From NCBI GenBank assembly GCA_964464895.1, contig CAYXGY010000014.1, positions 1-34,610 of the forward strand: DNA of 34,610 nucleotides, written 5' to 3'. Positions 15,487-25,100 of this stretch are shown in pieces (positions within the stretch are counted from its first letter, which is position 1; each line of letters begins with the position of its first letter). The position numbers and the translations under genes were made by a program. Under the pieces are notes generated by a model. That model was not told the origin of the DNA and made no database searches. It saw only the letters and a program-made list of their open reading frames with translations. The DNA is from Helicobacter_D sp964464895. GTDB lineage: Bacteria > Campylobacterota > Campylobacteria > Campylobacterales > Helicobacteraceae.

Positions 15487-17649
15487 TTATAGAATATAAA
15501 ATGTTGTCGGGGGGGGGGTAGAATCTATACTTTGCTTTAGAGATTCAAACTTCTGACTTTCAGCAAATATCGCATTAACTTTACAGAAAATATAGGAAAT
15601 CTTTAGATATTCTTTAGATTTGATGAGCTCTTCTAAGATGATGCAAGTTTCAAAGTCAAGGTCCAAAATTAAAAGATAGAGATTAGAAAACTTTTGTAGC
15701 ACTTCACTGATTCTTAAGCTTTTTGCTTCATAAGTATTATCTGAAGCATAATAAATGCTTGGGTGGATTCCACTTCCTCTATTGTCTCTTGCCTGAATTT
15801 GGACTTGTTCTACATTGGAGAGTGCGTTGGGATAGAAAACCACATTATCGGATTCTTTGTATTTTTCTTTATAAAATCTAAAAACTGCTGGGTCGGGTTC
15901 AAAGCAATGAATCTGTGCTTTACATTCCACAAGCAAATCAAGCCATTTTTTATCTTTTGTGTAGCTCATCACAATCTTTCCGCCCTCTAGCATTTGGATA
16001 AAAATATCTTGAAACTCACTTAATGCCCCTAAATTCTGTAATTTTGTAAAAAAATCACTAGAATTATCCCCAAGATCTTTTACATAAATCTGCCAACTTA
16101 GGTGACTCATTTTTCCGTTTAATTGATTGATAGAGCTCAAAAACATAGAATTTATTTCTCTTTTAGAAGAGGAGAGTTTGAAATAAATTAAAGTCCAAAT
16201 CAAGTTAAAGGGCAACCATAAATATCCACCAAAATACCTCATTTTATGGGCTTTAAGTATGCAATATCCCATTTTATAGCTTAAATGCTGCTCAATTTTT
16301 TTTGCATTCGTCTTGGTTACTAGGTTTTTAAAATTTGGCAGAGTAAGTTGGTGGTTTTTTACATTCTCTTTATAAGCTTTTTGCTCGTCTTGATTGCCGC
16401 GAATCATTTTGTGTAATGTTTGTGGCAGGCTTACGATTCGTTTAGGATTTTTTAACGAGTTTAAGCTAGTATTTCCAAGTCTATAAGTAAGTTCGTCTTT
16501 GAGAAAATTTTCTGCAAAGTTATGAAAGTTTAAATCTTTAAGATATTTTTGTAATTTTTGAAATTCTGGGATTAGATTTAATGGGTCTTGGGTGAAATAG
16601 AGGATTTTATGTGCATAAAATACATAGGTTGGCATAAGATATTTACCAATAATATGTTTTACGCGTCCATCTTCTAAATTTTGCAAGAATGCATCAATCC
16701 TTAAAGCAGTTTGCATAAAGGAGGTTTGCTTGTGGTATTGTCGTTTGGAGTAATTATCCTTAAAGACTTCTGTATTTTTGGCAAAAAACCCTGCAACTTT
16801 GGCTTGTAAATCATTATGATAGTTCATTGTGGAATTTGCCCTAATCCTATAATGGTAAAGCTTTTTTGGATAAACATAGATATAGCTACTTTGGGCAAAA
16901 AGCAAAATCCCAAACATATCGTCTTCTTGAATAATGCCATTGATAAATTTAAGTTTAATTCTCTTTAAAAATTCAAAGTTAATAACACCACTCCAAGCAA
17001 AATAAAAGAAATGTAGTTTTCTCTCAAAAATTCTTTGCACCCAATCTTTTCTTGAAAGAATAACTTCTTGCGTATAGCCAAAATGATAGATATTAGATTT
17101 CCAATCTGATTTTTTCACTCCATCAAGGAAGGTTTTTGTATCAAACCAAAGCACATCAACCCCTTCCATTCTCTTAACACATTCTCTCACACAATCAAGC
17201 TCTATATAATCATCACTATCTACGAATTGTAAATAATCAATAGAGGGAATCTCTAAGGCAGGTTTGAGAGTATAAATCGTATGGATTTGGTGAGGATTAT
17301 TTCCAATGATTTTAAAGGTATGAAGAGGAGATTCTATTTTATTATCGTATTGCACTTCTTTTTCATTAAGGGATTTGATAATCTCATACTCTCCACTAAA
17401 GAATTCTATTCCTACATTCCTAGCAGAGCTTTGTCCTCCGTTTTCTTTATCAAATATTATAATCCTCTCATCACTTAAAGCGTATTCTTTGGCTATTTGC
17501 AAACTAGAATCTGTGCTACCATCATTGATTAAAAGAATTTCTAAATTTTTATGCGTTTGATGTATGACACTTTCTAGGCATTCTCTTAAATATTTCTCTG
17601 TATTATAAATAGGGATAACAACACCGACTTTTTTCTGCAATATTTGCAT
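15487..17649 (-). CDS. GT2 glycosyltransferase - YKLG module - FkbM-like methyltransferase fusion
   Basis: A 720-residue fusion. Residues 8-150 are a GT2 domain (VVIPIYNTEKYLRECLESV, LLINDGSTDSS, NGGQSSARNVG, DSDDY at 144-148). About 49 residues (88-136) are inserted between the GEY strand and the DxD loop. The middle (about 445-480) holds a diverged YKLG module (HLSYKMGYCILKAHKMR). The last 180 residues resemble FkbM-type methyltransferases (HCFEPDPAVFRFYKEKY, NVVFYPNALSNVEQV). It may transfer a sugar and then O-methylate it. A C10 run at 15509-15518 (coding strand) lies in the last codons and changes only the tail. I prefer ATG 17649, with AAGGA 9 bases upstream, over a TTG at 17655. Confidence 0.8.
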   Translation of the reverse strand: MQILQKKVGVVIPIYNTEKYLRECLESVIHQTHKNLEILLINDGSTDSSLQIAKEYALSDERIIIFDKENGGQSSARNVGIEFFSGEYEIIKSLNEKEVQYDNKIESPLHTFKIIGNNPHQIHTIYTLKPALEIPSIDYLQFVDSDDYIELDCVRECVKRMEGVDVLWFDTKTFLDGVKKSDWKSNIYHFGYTQEVILSRKDWVQRIFERKLHFFYFAWSGVINFEFLKRIKLKFINGIIQEDDMFGILLFAQSSYIYVYPKKLYHYRIRANSTMNYHNDLQAKVAGFFAKNTEVFKDNYSKRQYHKQTSFMQTALRIDAFLQNLEDGRVKHIIGKYLMPTYVFYAHKILYFTQDPLNLIPEFQKLQKYLKDLNFHNFAENFLKDELTYRLGNTSLNSLKNPKRIVSLPQTLHKMIRGNQDEQKAYKENVKNHQLTLPNFKNLVTKTNAKKIEQHLSYKMGYCILKAHKMRYFGGYLWLPFNLIWTLIYFKLSSSKREINSMFLSSINQLNGKMSHLSWQIYVKDLGDNSSDFFTKLQNLGALSEFQDIFIQMLEGGKIVMSYTKDKKWLDLLVECKAQIHCFEPDPAVFRFYKEKYKESDNVVFYPNALSNVEQVQIQARDNRGSGIHPSIYYASDNTYEAKSLRISEVLQKFSNLYLLILDLDFETCIILEELIKSKEYLKISYIFCKVNAIFAESQKFESLKQSIDSTPPPTTFYIL
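15509..15518 (-). repeat. C10 tract at the 3' end of the GT2-FkbM gene
   Basis: Ten Gs on the plus strand, Cs on the coding strand, encoding PPP. It is the only tract in the window in which the coding strand carries C. Slippage exchanges TFYIL for another tail of up to about 20 residues, ending just before the next ATG. Confidence 0.75.
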
Positions 17650-17661
17650 TAGCAATTTTCC

Positions 17662-18978
17662 TTATCTTTGTCTATAATCTTTATAAATGCTTGGAATCTT
17701 GAAAGGGAAAGTCAAGGGATTTTTTAGCATTGCAGAGCCTAGTTTGTAGCTTAAATGTTCTTTTACCCTTAAAGATTCTTCATAATCTGCAAAATCTTGC
17801 AATCTTAAAGGCTTTAATTCTGGCTTGAGAGATACCAAAGCCTTTAAAACTTTTTGTTCAAAACGATGCCTAGCGATAATTACATAAAGAGTAAAGGGTA
17901 ATTTTAAGACTTTTGAAATGCTTGAAGCCTGAATAAGGCAACTTCCAAGCTTATAAGAAAGTTGGTTTTTCACCCTCTCTACTGCACCTTTAGGCTTTAA
18001 GTAGATATTCTCATAAAATTCTTTAGGGTCTTTGAGGATTCGTTTTAGTTTAGCACTTTGAAATTCATCAAAATAACTCCAATCCAACTCGCCTTTGGCT
18101 TCAATCCCTAAAAACTCACTTTGGATTCTTTGGAGGAAAGGCAACTTATCTCTATCTGCGATGCGCCCTAAAATCCAATTATATCCAGCAAACCTCAAAT
18201 AGCTTAGGAGCGAAGTTAGACTTACAAAATTAGGATTTTTGTCAAGTTTTTTTTGAATGAAATCATACTCTCTACTTAGATTGAGGGCTTTTTCTAGGGA
18301 AATATGATTTACTGATGAGTTTTCATTATCTTGCCTATAACAATAAAATGCCTCATTGATAAAAAACATTTTTGATGCAAACAAATGGGTAAAAAACCAA
18401 AATCCCGTGTCTTGATAAGCTGCACCTAAACTTTCGTGATGATAAATTTGATTTTCTTTTAGAAAGGAAAGCTTGAAAATCCCGCTTGGATTCATAATGC
18501 CTGCTTGGGTAAAAACCCTCAAATCTTTTGCATTTAAAATCTTTCCATAGAGAGATTTAGTCCAATTTAGCAAACGAGTGTGTGTAAATACTCTTTCTCC
18601 ATTGTCATCTATAAACTCTAACATATCTCCTTTGACTACTTCCACATTCTTTTCTTTTGCGATTCTGTAAAGCTCCTCATACATATTAGGCTTAATATAA
18701 TCATCACTCTCTACGATACCTAAATACTTTCCTTTGGCAGCCTTGATTCCTAGATTCATTTGATAGCCATAGGATTTTTTGTCTGAAACAATAACTTTTA
18801 TCCTAGCGTCTTTACTCTCTTGTTCTTTTAAATATTCTAAAGTCCCATCGGTGGAGTTTGCATCTACACACAGAATCTCAATGTCTCTTAGACTTTGGTT
18901 GCACACACTCTCAAGGCATTCTTGTATATAAGCAATGGAGTTTAAAGAGGGAATGACGACCGAAACTTTGGGATTCAT
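17662..18978 (-). CDS. GT2 family glycosyltransferase with diverged YKLG module
   Basis: A 438-residue protein. Residues 1-230 are a GT2 glycosyltransferase: VSVVIPSLNSIAYIQECLES, ILCVDANSTDGT, and VESDDY at 89-94 as the metal-binding DxD equivalent. The C-terminal region (about 345-438) carries two diverged YKLG units: VKNQLSYKLGSCLIQASS and VKEHLSYKLGSAMLKN, with an HRFEQK segment between them. It is cytosolic or membrane-associated, adding a sugar to the lipid-linked glycan. The ATG overlaps the Glf stop (ATGA), so expression follows glf. It stops 12 bases before the next gene. Confidence 0.85.
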   Translation of the reverse strand: MNPKVSVVIPSLNSIAYIQECLESVCNQSLRDIEILCVDANSTDGTLEYLKEQESKDARIKVIVSDKKSYGYQMNLGIKAAKGKYLGIVESDDYIKPNMYEELYRIAKEKNVEVVKGDMLEFIDDNGERVFTHTRLLNWTKSLYGKILNAKDLRVFTQAGIMNPSGIFKLSFLKENQIYHHESLGAAYQDTGFWFFTHLFASKMFFINEAFYCYRQDNENSSVNHISLEKALNLSREYDFIQKKLDKNPNFVSLTSLLSYLRFAGYNWILGRIADRDKLPFLQRIQSEFLGIEAKGELDWSYFDEFQSAKLKRILKDPKEFYENIYLKPKGAVERVKNQLSYKLGSCLIQASSISKVLKLPFTLYVIIARHRFEQKVLKALVSLKPELKPLRLQDFADYEESLRVKEHLSYKLGSAMLKNPLTFPFKIPSIYKDYRQR

Positions 18979-20084
18979 TCTCTAAACTCCCTTTTAACAA
19001 GATCTAAAGCACTTTTAATCACATCTTGCATATCATAGTAACGATACTCCCCAAGCCTTCCGCCAAATAAAACCTTGGATTCCTCTTTGGCAAGCTCTTG
19101 ATACTTTGCATACAAGGTTTGATTTTTCTCGTCATTAATCGGATAATAAGGTTCTCTGTCCTTATCCCAAGCTTGTGGATATTCTTTGGAAATAATGGTT
19201 TTCCCTTGTGTGCCAAACTCAAAATGTTTATGTTCAATAATCCTTGTATAAGGAGTTTCCTCATCGGTGTAATTTACAACCGCTACTCCTTGATAATTCT
19301 CACATTCTAAAATCTCTTCTTCAAAATGCAAACTACGATATTCCAATGTTCCTAATTGATAATCAAAGTAAGAATCTATTGCTCCTGTGAAAATAATCTT
19401 TTGGGCTTTATTTTTAAATTCTTGTTTGTGTTTTAAAAAATCTGTATTTAAAAGCACTTCACTTTGGTTTAAAAGCTTTTCAAAGATTTTTGTATAGCCA
19501 CCCTTTGGGATTCCTTGATAAGGGTCATTGAAATAATTATTATCATAGGTTAATCTCACAGGAATCCTGCGAATAATGGACTTTGGCAAATCTTTGCAAT
19601 CTCTCCCCCATTGCTTTTTTGTATAGCCTTTGATAAATTTTTGATATACATCAACCCCCACGAGTGAAATGGCTTGTTCTTCCAAGTTTTGCGGCTCACC
19701 CTTTAGAGTTTCTAGGGCGGAGTTTTTTTGTGATTCTATAATCTCTTGCGCCTCTTTTGGAGTGCGAATATTCCAAAGCTTAGAAAAGGTATTCATATTA
19801 AAAGGAAGATTATAGATTTCACCTTTGTAATTCGCTAAGGGAGAGTTGATGAAGTGGTTAAAGGTGCAAAATTGTTGCATATATTCCCAAATGTTTTGAG
19901 AGTCTGTGCGAAAAATATGCGCCCCATAGGTATGGATATTAATGTTTTCTTGCGTTTTGGTGTAGCAGTTTCCGCCAATGTGATTGCGTTTTTCTATAAC
20001 CAAGCATTTTTTACCTCTTTTAGAGGCTTCATAAGCAAAAATACTTCCAAACAATCCACTACCGACAATGCAGTAATCAAACAA
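18975..20084 (-). CDS. glf: UDP-galactopyranose mutase
   Basis: A 369-residue flavoenzyme that converts UDP-galactopyranose to UDP-galactofuranose. The N-terminal FAD-binding motif is YCIVGSGLFGSIFAYEAS, followed by EKRNHIGGNCY (residues 31-41) and YGAHIFRT. GYTKKQWGRDCKDLP and RIPVRLTYDNNYFNDPYQG are the conserved substrate-binding stretches, and GGRLGEYRYYDM closes the FAD site. Length is normal for the family. The start is a TTG (20084), with AAAGG eight bases upstream; an in-frame TAG lies 24 bases before it and no ATG is available. This is the first gene of the long minus-strand run, and a 15-base T tract lies next to its -10 candidate. Galactofuranose is therefore a likely glycan component. 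Confidence 0.92.
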   Translation of the reverse strand: MFDYCIVGSGLFGSIFAYEASKRGKKCLVIEKRNHIGGNCYTKTQENINIHTYGAHIFRTDSQNIWEYMQQFCTFNHFINSPLANYKGEIYNLPFNMNTFSKLWNIRTPKEAQEIIESQKNSALETLKGEPQNLEEQAISLVGVDVYQKFIKGYTKKQWGRDCKDLPKSIIRRIPVRLTYDNNYFNDPYQGIPKGGYTKIFEKLLNQSEVLLNTDFLKHKQEFKNKAQKIIFTGAIDSYFDYQLGTLEYRSLHFEEEILECENYQGVAVVNYTDEETPYTRIIEHKHFEFGTQGKTIISKEYPQAWDKDREPYYPINDEKNQTLYAKYQELAKEESKVLFGGRLGEYRYYDMQDVIKSALDLVKREFRE

Positions 20085-20150
20085 TTGGTATACCTTTAAT
20101 ATTTTCTATTGAAAATGGGATTTTTCAAACTTTTTAATAATTTGTGCGGA

Positions 20151-20174
20151 AGTATAATCAAAAAAAAAAAAAAA
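20151..20174 (-). promoter_or_regulatory. Putative glf promoter with a 15-base T tract
   Basis: On the minus strand fifteen Ts (20174-20160) run straight into GATTATACT, whose TATACT (20156-20151) is a good -10 box. The tract fills the spacer and -35 region, so its length could tune transcription. On the plus strand the same bases give a TATAAT (20153-20158), so a divergent promoter is also possible. Confidence 0.5.
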
Positions 20175-20377
20175 GAGCTTAAAATTTAAGAAGCTAGATT
20201 GTTTTGTACCGTTTTTTCTTTAAAACGCTTTGCTCTTGCATTGTGAGATTCTAAAATGATTGCCTCTCCGCCATTACCAAGCTTTTTAGAGCTGTGGCAA
20301 TCCATAACTTGAATGCTTGGGATTCCATCTTGCATTGTAAGGAATGCTTGAAGCAAATGACGAAGCAACCTATAAAT

Positions 20378-20466
20378 GTAGAATCTCGCCTAAAAGATTC
20401 CATTGCAAAAACTTCAGAATGCGACATTATGGATTACCACATTGCTAAATCGGTTCATAATGACGC
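20378..20466 (+). repeat. Dispersed repeat, intergenic copy
   Basis: Starts GTAGAATCTCGCC and contains GATTCCATTGCAAAAACTTC. It matches 22842-22909 inside the TPR-TagF gene for about 45 bases with few changes, then diverges, ending near AATGACG in both. Confidence 0.6.
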
Positions 20467-20494
20467 AAAGATAGGGCTTACATTGTGAGATATG

Positions 20495-20540
20495 CTTATA
20501 TTTTCTATTGAAAAATCCCATTTTCAATAGAAAATATAAG
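20495..20540. repeat. 46-bp palindrome upstream of the plus operon
   Basis: Perfect 20-base arms (20495-20514 with 20521-20540) around a 6-base centre, ATCCCA. It ends 6 bases before the ATG of the cytidylyltransferase gene, and its last bases (AAGG) form that gene's ribosome site, so a hairpin in the mRNA would hide the site. Confidence 0.75.
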
Positions 20541-20546
20541 GTATTT

Positions 20547-20954
20547 ATGATTTTAGAGCGAAAAAGAGTTTTAACATTTGGCACTTTTGATTTGTTTCAC
20601 TTTGGACATTTAAAGCTTTTGGAAAGGGCTTCAAGATTAGGTGATGAGCTTTTTGTAGGTATCTCCTCTGATTCTCTAAATTTTTCAAAAAAGGGTCGTA
20701 ACCCCGTTATGAGTGAATTTGAGAGGGCACATATTGTCGCCTCTTTGAGATTTGTTAATAGTGTTTTTTTGGAGGAATCCTTAGAAGCTAAGAGGCAGTA
20801 TTTGTTGCGTTATAGTGCTGATATTTTGGTGATGGGAGATGATTGGGCAGGAAAATTTGATGAGTTCAAAGATATTTGCGAAGTCGTCTATTTGCCTAGA
20901 ACGCAAAATATTTCCACAAGCGAACTTTTGCAAAGAATCAAGAATGACTTTTAA
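20547..20954 (+). CDS. TagD-like glycerol-3-phosphate cytidylyltransferase family protein
   Basis: A 135-residue nucleotidyltransferase. VLTFGTFDLFHFGHLKLLERA carries the family's HxGH (FHFGH, residues 17-21), and RTQNISTSELL near the C-terminus is the ISTSxx motif. Relatives make CDP-glycerol (TagD), CDP-ribitol-type or other nucleotide-linked alcohols from CTP. Because a TagF-type glycerophosphotransferase is two genes downstream, CDP-glycerol is the likely product. ATG 20547 is preceded by AAGG at 20538-20541, part of a 46-bp palindrome; an in-frame ATG at 20508 lies inside that palindrome and has no ribosome site. First gene of the plus operon; its end overlaps the next gene by 11 bases. 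Confidence 0.85.
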   Translation: MILERKRVLTFGTFDLFHFGHLKLLERASRLGDELFVGISSDSLNFSKKGRNPVMSEFERAHIVASLRFVNSVFLEESLEAKRQYLLRYSADILVMGDDWAGKFDEFKDICEVVYLPRTQNISTSELLQRIKNDF

Positions 20955-22194
20955 GGCAATCTTGCAAAAAACCTATCGGGAGAGCAAGGGGGTAAATCCC
21001 TTGACTTTTGTTTTTTGCCTTTTGGTGCAGTGTTCTATGCAAAGCCTAAAAACGCATTCAAGAGCCTTTTTTATTCTTCAAAAGTTGCAATTTTTTAAGC
21101 AAGAGATTGCGGAGTTTTATCTCGCAGAGATTTTTTACTTTTATGGTGATTTTGAGCGAAGTTTAGAATATTTGAATAACTTTTTAAAGACCAATCCCAA
21201 TCACGCAGATGCAATTTATCTAAAGGCTACACTTTTGGCGTTTTTAGGACAGAGGCAAGAATCCTTTAATCTTTTGGGAAATCTGTTGCAAACTTCCTCT
21301 CGACTTAAAACTTGGATAATTCTTGCAAAGATTATTGAGACTTCACAAGATTTTGAAGTTATAGAGCAATTTTATATTAAAAATATCCATAATTTTGAAA
21401 AATTTAAAACCAATCAAGATGAGATTTTAAGGTATCTTGCACGCGCAGCTGTTAAAGTTGGAGAGTATGAAAAAGCCAAAGTATTGTTAAGGGAATCCCT
21501 CTTTTTGTTTTCCCAAAGGGATTCTAAAAACCTTTCACACAAAAAAGCTATGGATTTGATGAGAGCGAAAGAAGCCCTAGAAGATTTACAAAATCTTTTC
21601 AAGGAAAACAATATAGAAATGTTTTTAATCTCTGGTACATTTTTGGGTTGTGTGCGGGAGAAAAACTTTATTGCCCACGATAATGATATTGATATAGGGA
21701 TTTGGCAGAAAGATATGTCAAAGATTGAAAGGTGCGTCCTTACAAGCAAGGCTTTTATTATAAGAGATAATATTCCAAATTTGATACAAATTCGTCATTT
21801 GAATGGGATTCCCCTTGATATTTTTGTGCATTATGAGGAACAAGGGCGTATTTATCATAATGGACATTTTCAAAGATGGAGCAATAGCCTTTTTGCATTG
21901 GTAGAATATGAGTTTTTAGGGAGAAAATATCTTGCGCCTCAAAATTATGATTTGTATTTGACTGAAAACTACGGCAAGGACTATTTATTGCCTAAAAATT
22001 CTAGCCAATATAATTATGTTTTAAGCACACCCAATATTGAGATTTTGGATAAGCAAAAATATATTATTTTTCTTTATGTTTTACTCTTTGATTGCTTTTC
22101 TGCACATAATAAACCAAAAATCTTAGAGGAATTAAAAAGGGCTGGTGAGGGGGATTTTGTGGAAGAATATTTAACACTAAAACGGAGCGAATAA
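20944..22194 (+). CDS. TPR - LicD family phosphotransferase
   Basis: A 416-residue protein. Residues 1-200 are helical with TPR-like units (IFYFYGDFERSLEYLNNFL, HADAIYLKATLLAF). From about residue 220 it is a LicD domain: FLISGTFLGCVREKNFIAHD, then NDIDIGIW with the catalytic Asp pair near 245-250. LicD enzymes attach phospho-alcohols such as phosphocholine or glycerol phosphate from CDP-activated donors to sugars. With a TagD-like gene before and a TagF-like domain after, a CDP-glycerol donor is plausible. I chose ATG 20944; the frame is open further upstream but overlaps the previous gene deeply. The stop overlaps the next ATG by one base (TAATG). Confidence 0.8.
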   Translation: MTFKAILQKTYRESKGVNPLTFVFCLLVQCSMQSLKTHSRAFFILQKLQFFKQEIAEFYLAEIFYFYGDFERSLEYLNNFLKTNPNHADAIYLKATLLAFLGQRQESFNLLGNLLQTSSRLKTWIILAKIIETSQDFEVIEQFYIKNIHNFEKFKTNQDEILRYLARAAVKVGEYEKAKVLLRESLFLFSQRDSKNLSHKKAMDLMRAKEALEDLQNLFKENNIEMFLISGTFLGCVREKNFIAHDNDIDIGIWQKDMSKIERCVLTSKAFIIRDNIPNLIQIRHLNGIPLDIFVHYEEQGRIYHNGHFQRWSNSLFALVEYEFLGRKYLAPQNYDLYLTENYGKDYLLPKNSSQYNYVLSTPNIEILDKQKYIIFLYVLLFDCFSAHNKPKILEELKRAGEGDFVEEYLTLKRSE

Positions 22195-25100
22195 TGCAAT
22201 CTTTGATGTTTTATTTATTTTATTGTTATGCAATGAAAGTCTATCATAGGGATAAAGATTACCCAAAAGCAAGAAAATTTTATGAGAAAGCAGCGAAATT
22301 TCTCCCAAACCACGCGAAAAATCAGTTTAAAATCGGAATGTGCTATTACAAAATGAAGGAATATGCCAATGCAATTGTCTTTTTTACTAAAGCCCTAGAA
22401 CTAGACCCCAATAATGAAAACTATAAAACGCAACTAAGTATTGCCAATAGTCGCAACTTTTTTCTCTTTAAGCCTACAAAGCTTTGGTGGCAAGAAATCA
22501 TTACTTTGGAACAAGAGATAAAAGAAAAAGGGGAGAAATATGAGCTTTTGCTAAATCTAGCAGAGGATTGTCTAGCAATGAAGCATTATGACAAGGCAGC
22601 TAAAGCTTATAAAAGGGCAATCACATTATGCAAGGAAAAAGATAAACTTCCACAGCTTTATTATGAAATAGGATATGCTTATGAGAATTTAGCCGATGAA
22701 GTCAATTTGCAATTAGCCAAAGAAGCCTATGTCCAAGCTATTAGCTTAGATGAAGAGTTGGAATCTAAGAGATATGGAATTGGGGTGTTTCATTCTGCGC
22801 AAGAGCGTTGGAGGTTTGCCAATCGTGCTTTTTTGGAGAAAGTAGAATCTTGCTGTAAGGATTCCATTGCAAAGACTTCAGAACGGCACAAGTCGGCTTG
22901 CAATGACGTAGAGTCAATCATTGATTGCACAGATGATTTACTGCTCAATAAGGTCGGAGAAAGTTTTGAGCAACTTTATGAGTGGGAAAGTGCCCTGAAG
23001 TATTATCAACAATCTTTGGAGTTGAATTATCAAAATCCGCAGACACACTTTAGGCTTGGGTTTATACGTGAAAAAATGGGGGATTATAAAAGAGCAGCAG
23101 AATCTTATGCAGAAGGCTTAAGACGCAATAGGGACTCTTATTGGATTCATAGACTAGGAAGTTGCCTTGCGGCATTGCAAGATTATAAGGGAGCGACAGA
23201 AGCCTTTGCCAATCTCTACTCGGAAAATATTCCAGTGGGGTTCAAAGCAAGAGCGATTTACACACATTATTATGAGACTCTACCTTTGAGAGAAAAAACA
23301 ATTCTTTACGAGAGTTTTCACGGGAGGTTAATGAGCTGCAATCCTTATGCAATTTTTAAGTTTTTGTTGCAAGATGAGAGATTTAAAGATTGGACACATA
23401 TTTGGGTGCTAGAGAGTAGTGATTTCATTAAGCCAGAGTATCGTAAATTAAAAAACCTTATTCTTATTCCTAGATGGAGTAATTTGTATTGGCGTTATCT
23501 TGCAAGTGCAAAATATCTAATTAATAATACCACTTTTCCAGCTTGTTTTATTCGCAAAGAAGGACAATTTTATCTTAATACTTGGCACGGCACAGCAATG
23601 AAGACATTGGGTAAGTATATTAAGACAACTTTCTTGGAACATTCTAATTCTCAAAGAAATTTCTTGCAGACTACCCACATTATCAATCCTAATGAATTTA
23701 TGCAAAAAGTGATTTTAGAAGATTACGAGATTTCTAAGTTTTATCGTGGTAAAGCTTTGATGAGTGGTTATGCAAGGATAGATTTGACTTTGCAAGAAGA
23801 GAATAAGCAGAATCTTAAAGAGCATTTTGGAATCAAAGAGGGCGAGAAAGTTCTTTTATATGCCCCAACTTATAGAGGATATTTTGGACAAGCAGAGTTT
23901 GAGTACGCGACCATCACGAAACTCTTGCAAGAGCTTTCCGTAATGCCCTTTAAAATCCTTTTTAAAGGGCATCACGAAACTCTTAAGGCAATAGAACAAG
24001 AGGACTTAAGAATTTGTGATGCTAACGACAGAGAAATAGATACCAACGAACTTTTAAGCATTGTGGATGTTTTGATTACAGATTATAGCTCCATTGCATT
24101 TGACTTTATGCTACGTAATTTGCCAATTATTTATTATGCGTATGATTATGAAAAATACAAAAAAGAAAGAGGTGTGTATTTTAGCTTTGAAGAGTTGGGA
24201 TTGAAGTATTGCAAGAACCTAGAAGAAGTCAAAACCCTTTTGAATGATGAGGGATTCTTGAATGCAAAAAATCCTTATGCACATTTGAAAGAGCGGTTTT
24301 TCCCTCTTGAAGATGGAAACTCTACACAAAGGATTGTGGATTTCTTTTTCTTTGATAAATACGATTCTAGTAGGTTGTATCAAAGAGTTTCCAATAAGCC
24401 AAAGATTTTGCTTGAAGCGAATTTTTTACCCAATGGAATCACAAGTGCATTGAAAAATCTTATCCATCATTTGCATAAAGATTATGATTTTTTTGTCAGT
24501 GTAGAGTGTTTTGATAGAGATAAATTTCCCGAGAGATATGCACTTTTTAATGCAGTCAGAAACGAGGTAGATATTCTCCCAATGGTTGGTGGTGTGAATT
24601 GTGATTTACAAGAGAAATGGCTTCTAGGGAGTGAGTTTGTTGGCGAGAGAAATGCAGCTCAAGAGGCTATTGTGAAAAAAGTTTGGGAGAGAGAGTGGAG
24701 GCGAATGTATGGGGAATCTGTCTTTGATGTAGTGATAGATTATGGAGGATATGGTTTGTATTTTGGATTCCTTTGTGCTTATGCTCCTGTGAAAAATAAA
24801 TATATCTTTGCACACAATGAGATGCAAGGGGAAGTTTATAAAAGATTCCCTCAATTAGAGGGAATCTTTTATCTTTATAAAAGATTTTCCAAAGTCTTGA
24901 GCGTGAGTGAAGCTACCAATGCACAAAATAGGGAAAACTTATCAGAGAAATATGGAATCGCTAGGGACAAATTCCAAACTCTACATAACTTTATCAATGC
25001 ACAAGAGGTAGTTAAAAAAGCAGAGATTCCATTAAAAGAAGCAGTAGAGCATAAATACTTTAAAAAGGGTTATCAAGTCTTGATTAATCTTGCGCGATTA

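Larger units (their letters stand above)
20099..20537. repeat. 30-bp inverted repeat enclosing the control region
   Basis: 20099-20128 is the exact reverse complement of 20508-20537 (core TCTATTGAAAATGGGA). The two copies face each other across 379 bases that contain the promoter-like tract. The right copy is itself part of the palindrome at 20495-20540. Confidence 0.8.
20085..20546. other. Divergent control region between the two operons
   Basis: This 462-base stretch holds no clear intact gene. From left to right: a 30-base element (20099-20128), promoter-like sequences with a 15-base A/T tract (20151-20174), a stretch whose minus strand encodes about 60 residues ending FKEKTVQNNLAS (20186-20368, perhaps a gene remnant), a dispersed repeat (20378-20466), and a palindrome containing the inverted partner of the first element. 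The 30-base element and its inverted copy (20508-20537) enclose 379 bases. Confidence 0.7.

Noticed and set aside
20186..20368. Small minus-strand gene in the control region
   Set aside because: No ribosome site or family match; the sequence resembles a fragment or repeat-rich DNA. Kept only as a possible remnant.
20294..20488. Small plus-strand gene in the control region
   Set aside because: Half of it is a dispersed repeat; no ribosome site.
24624..24854. Antisense frames inside the TPR-TagF-GT4 gene
   Set aside because: Shadows of a strongly supported coding sequence without starts or motifs.
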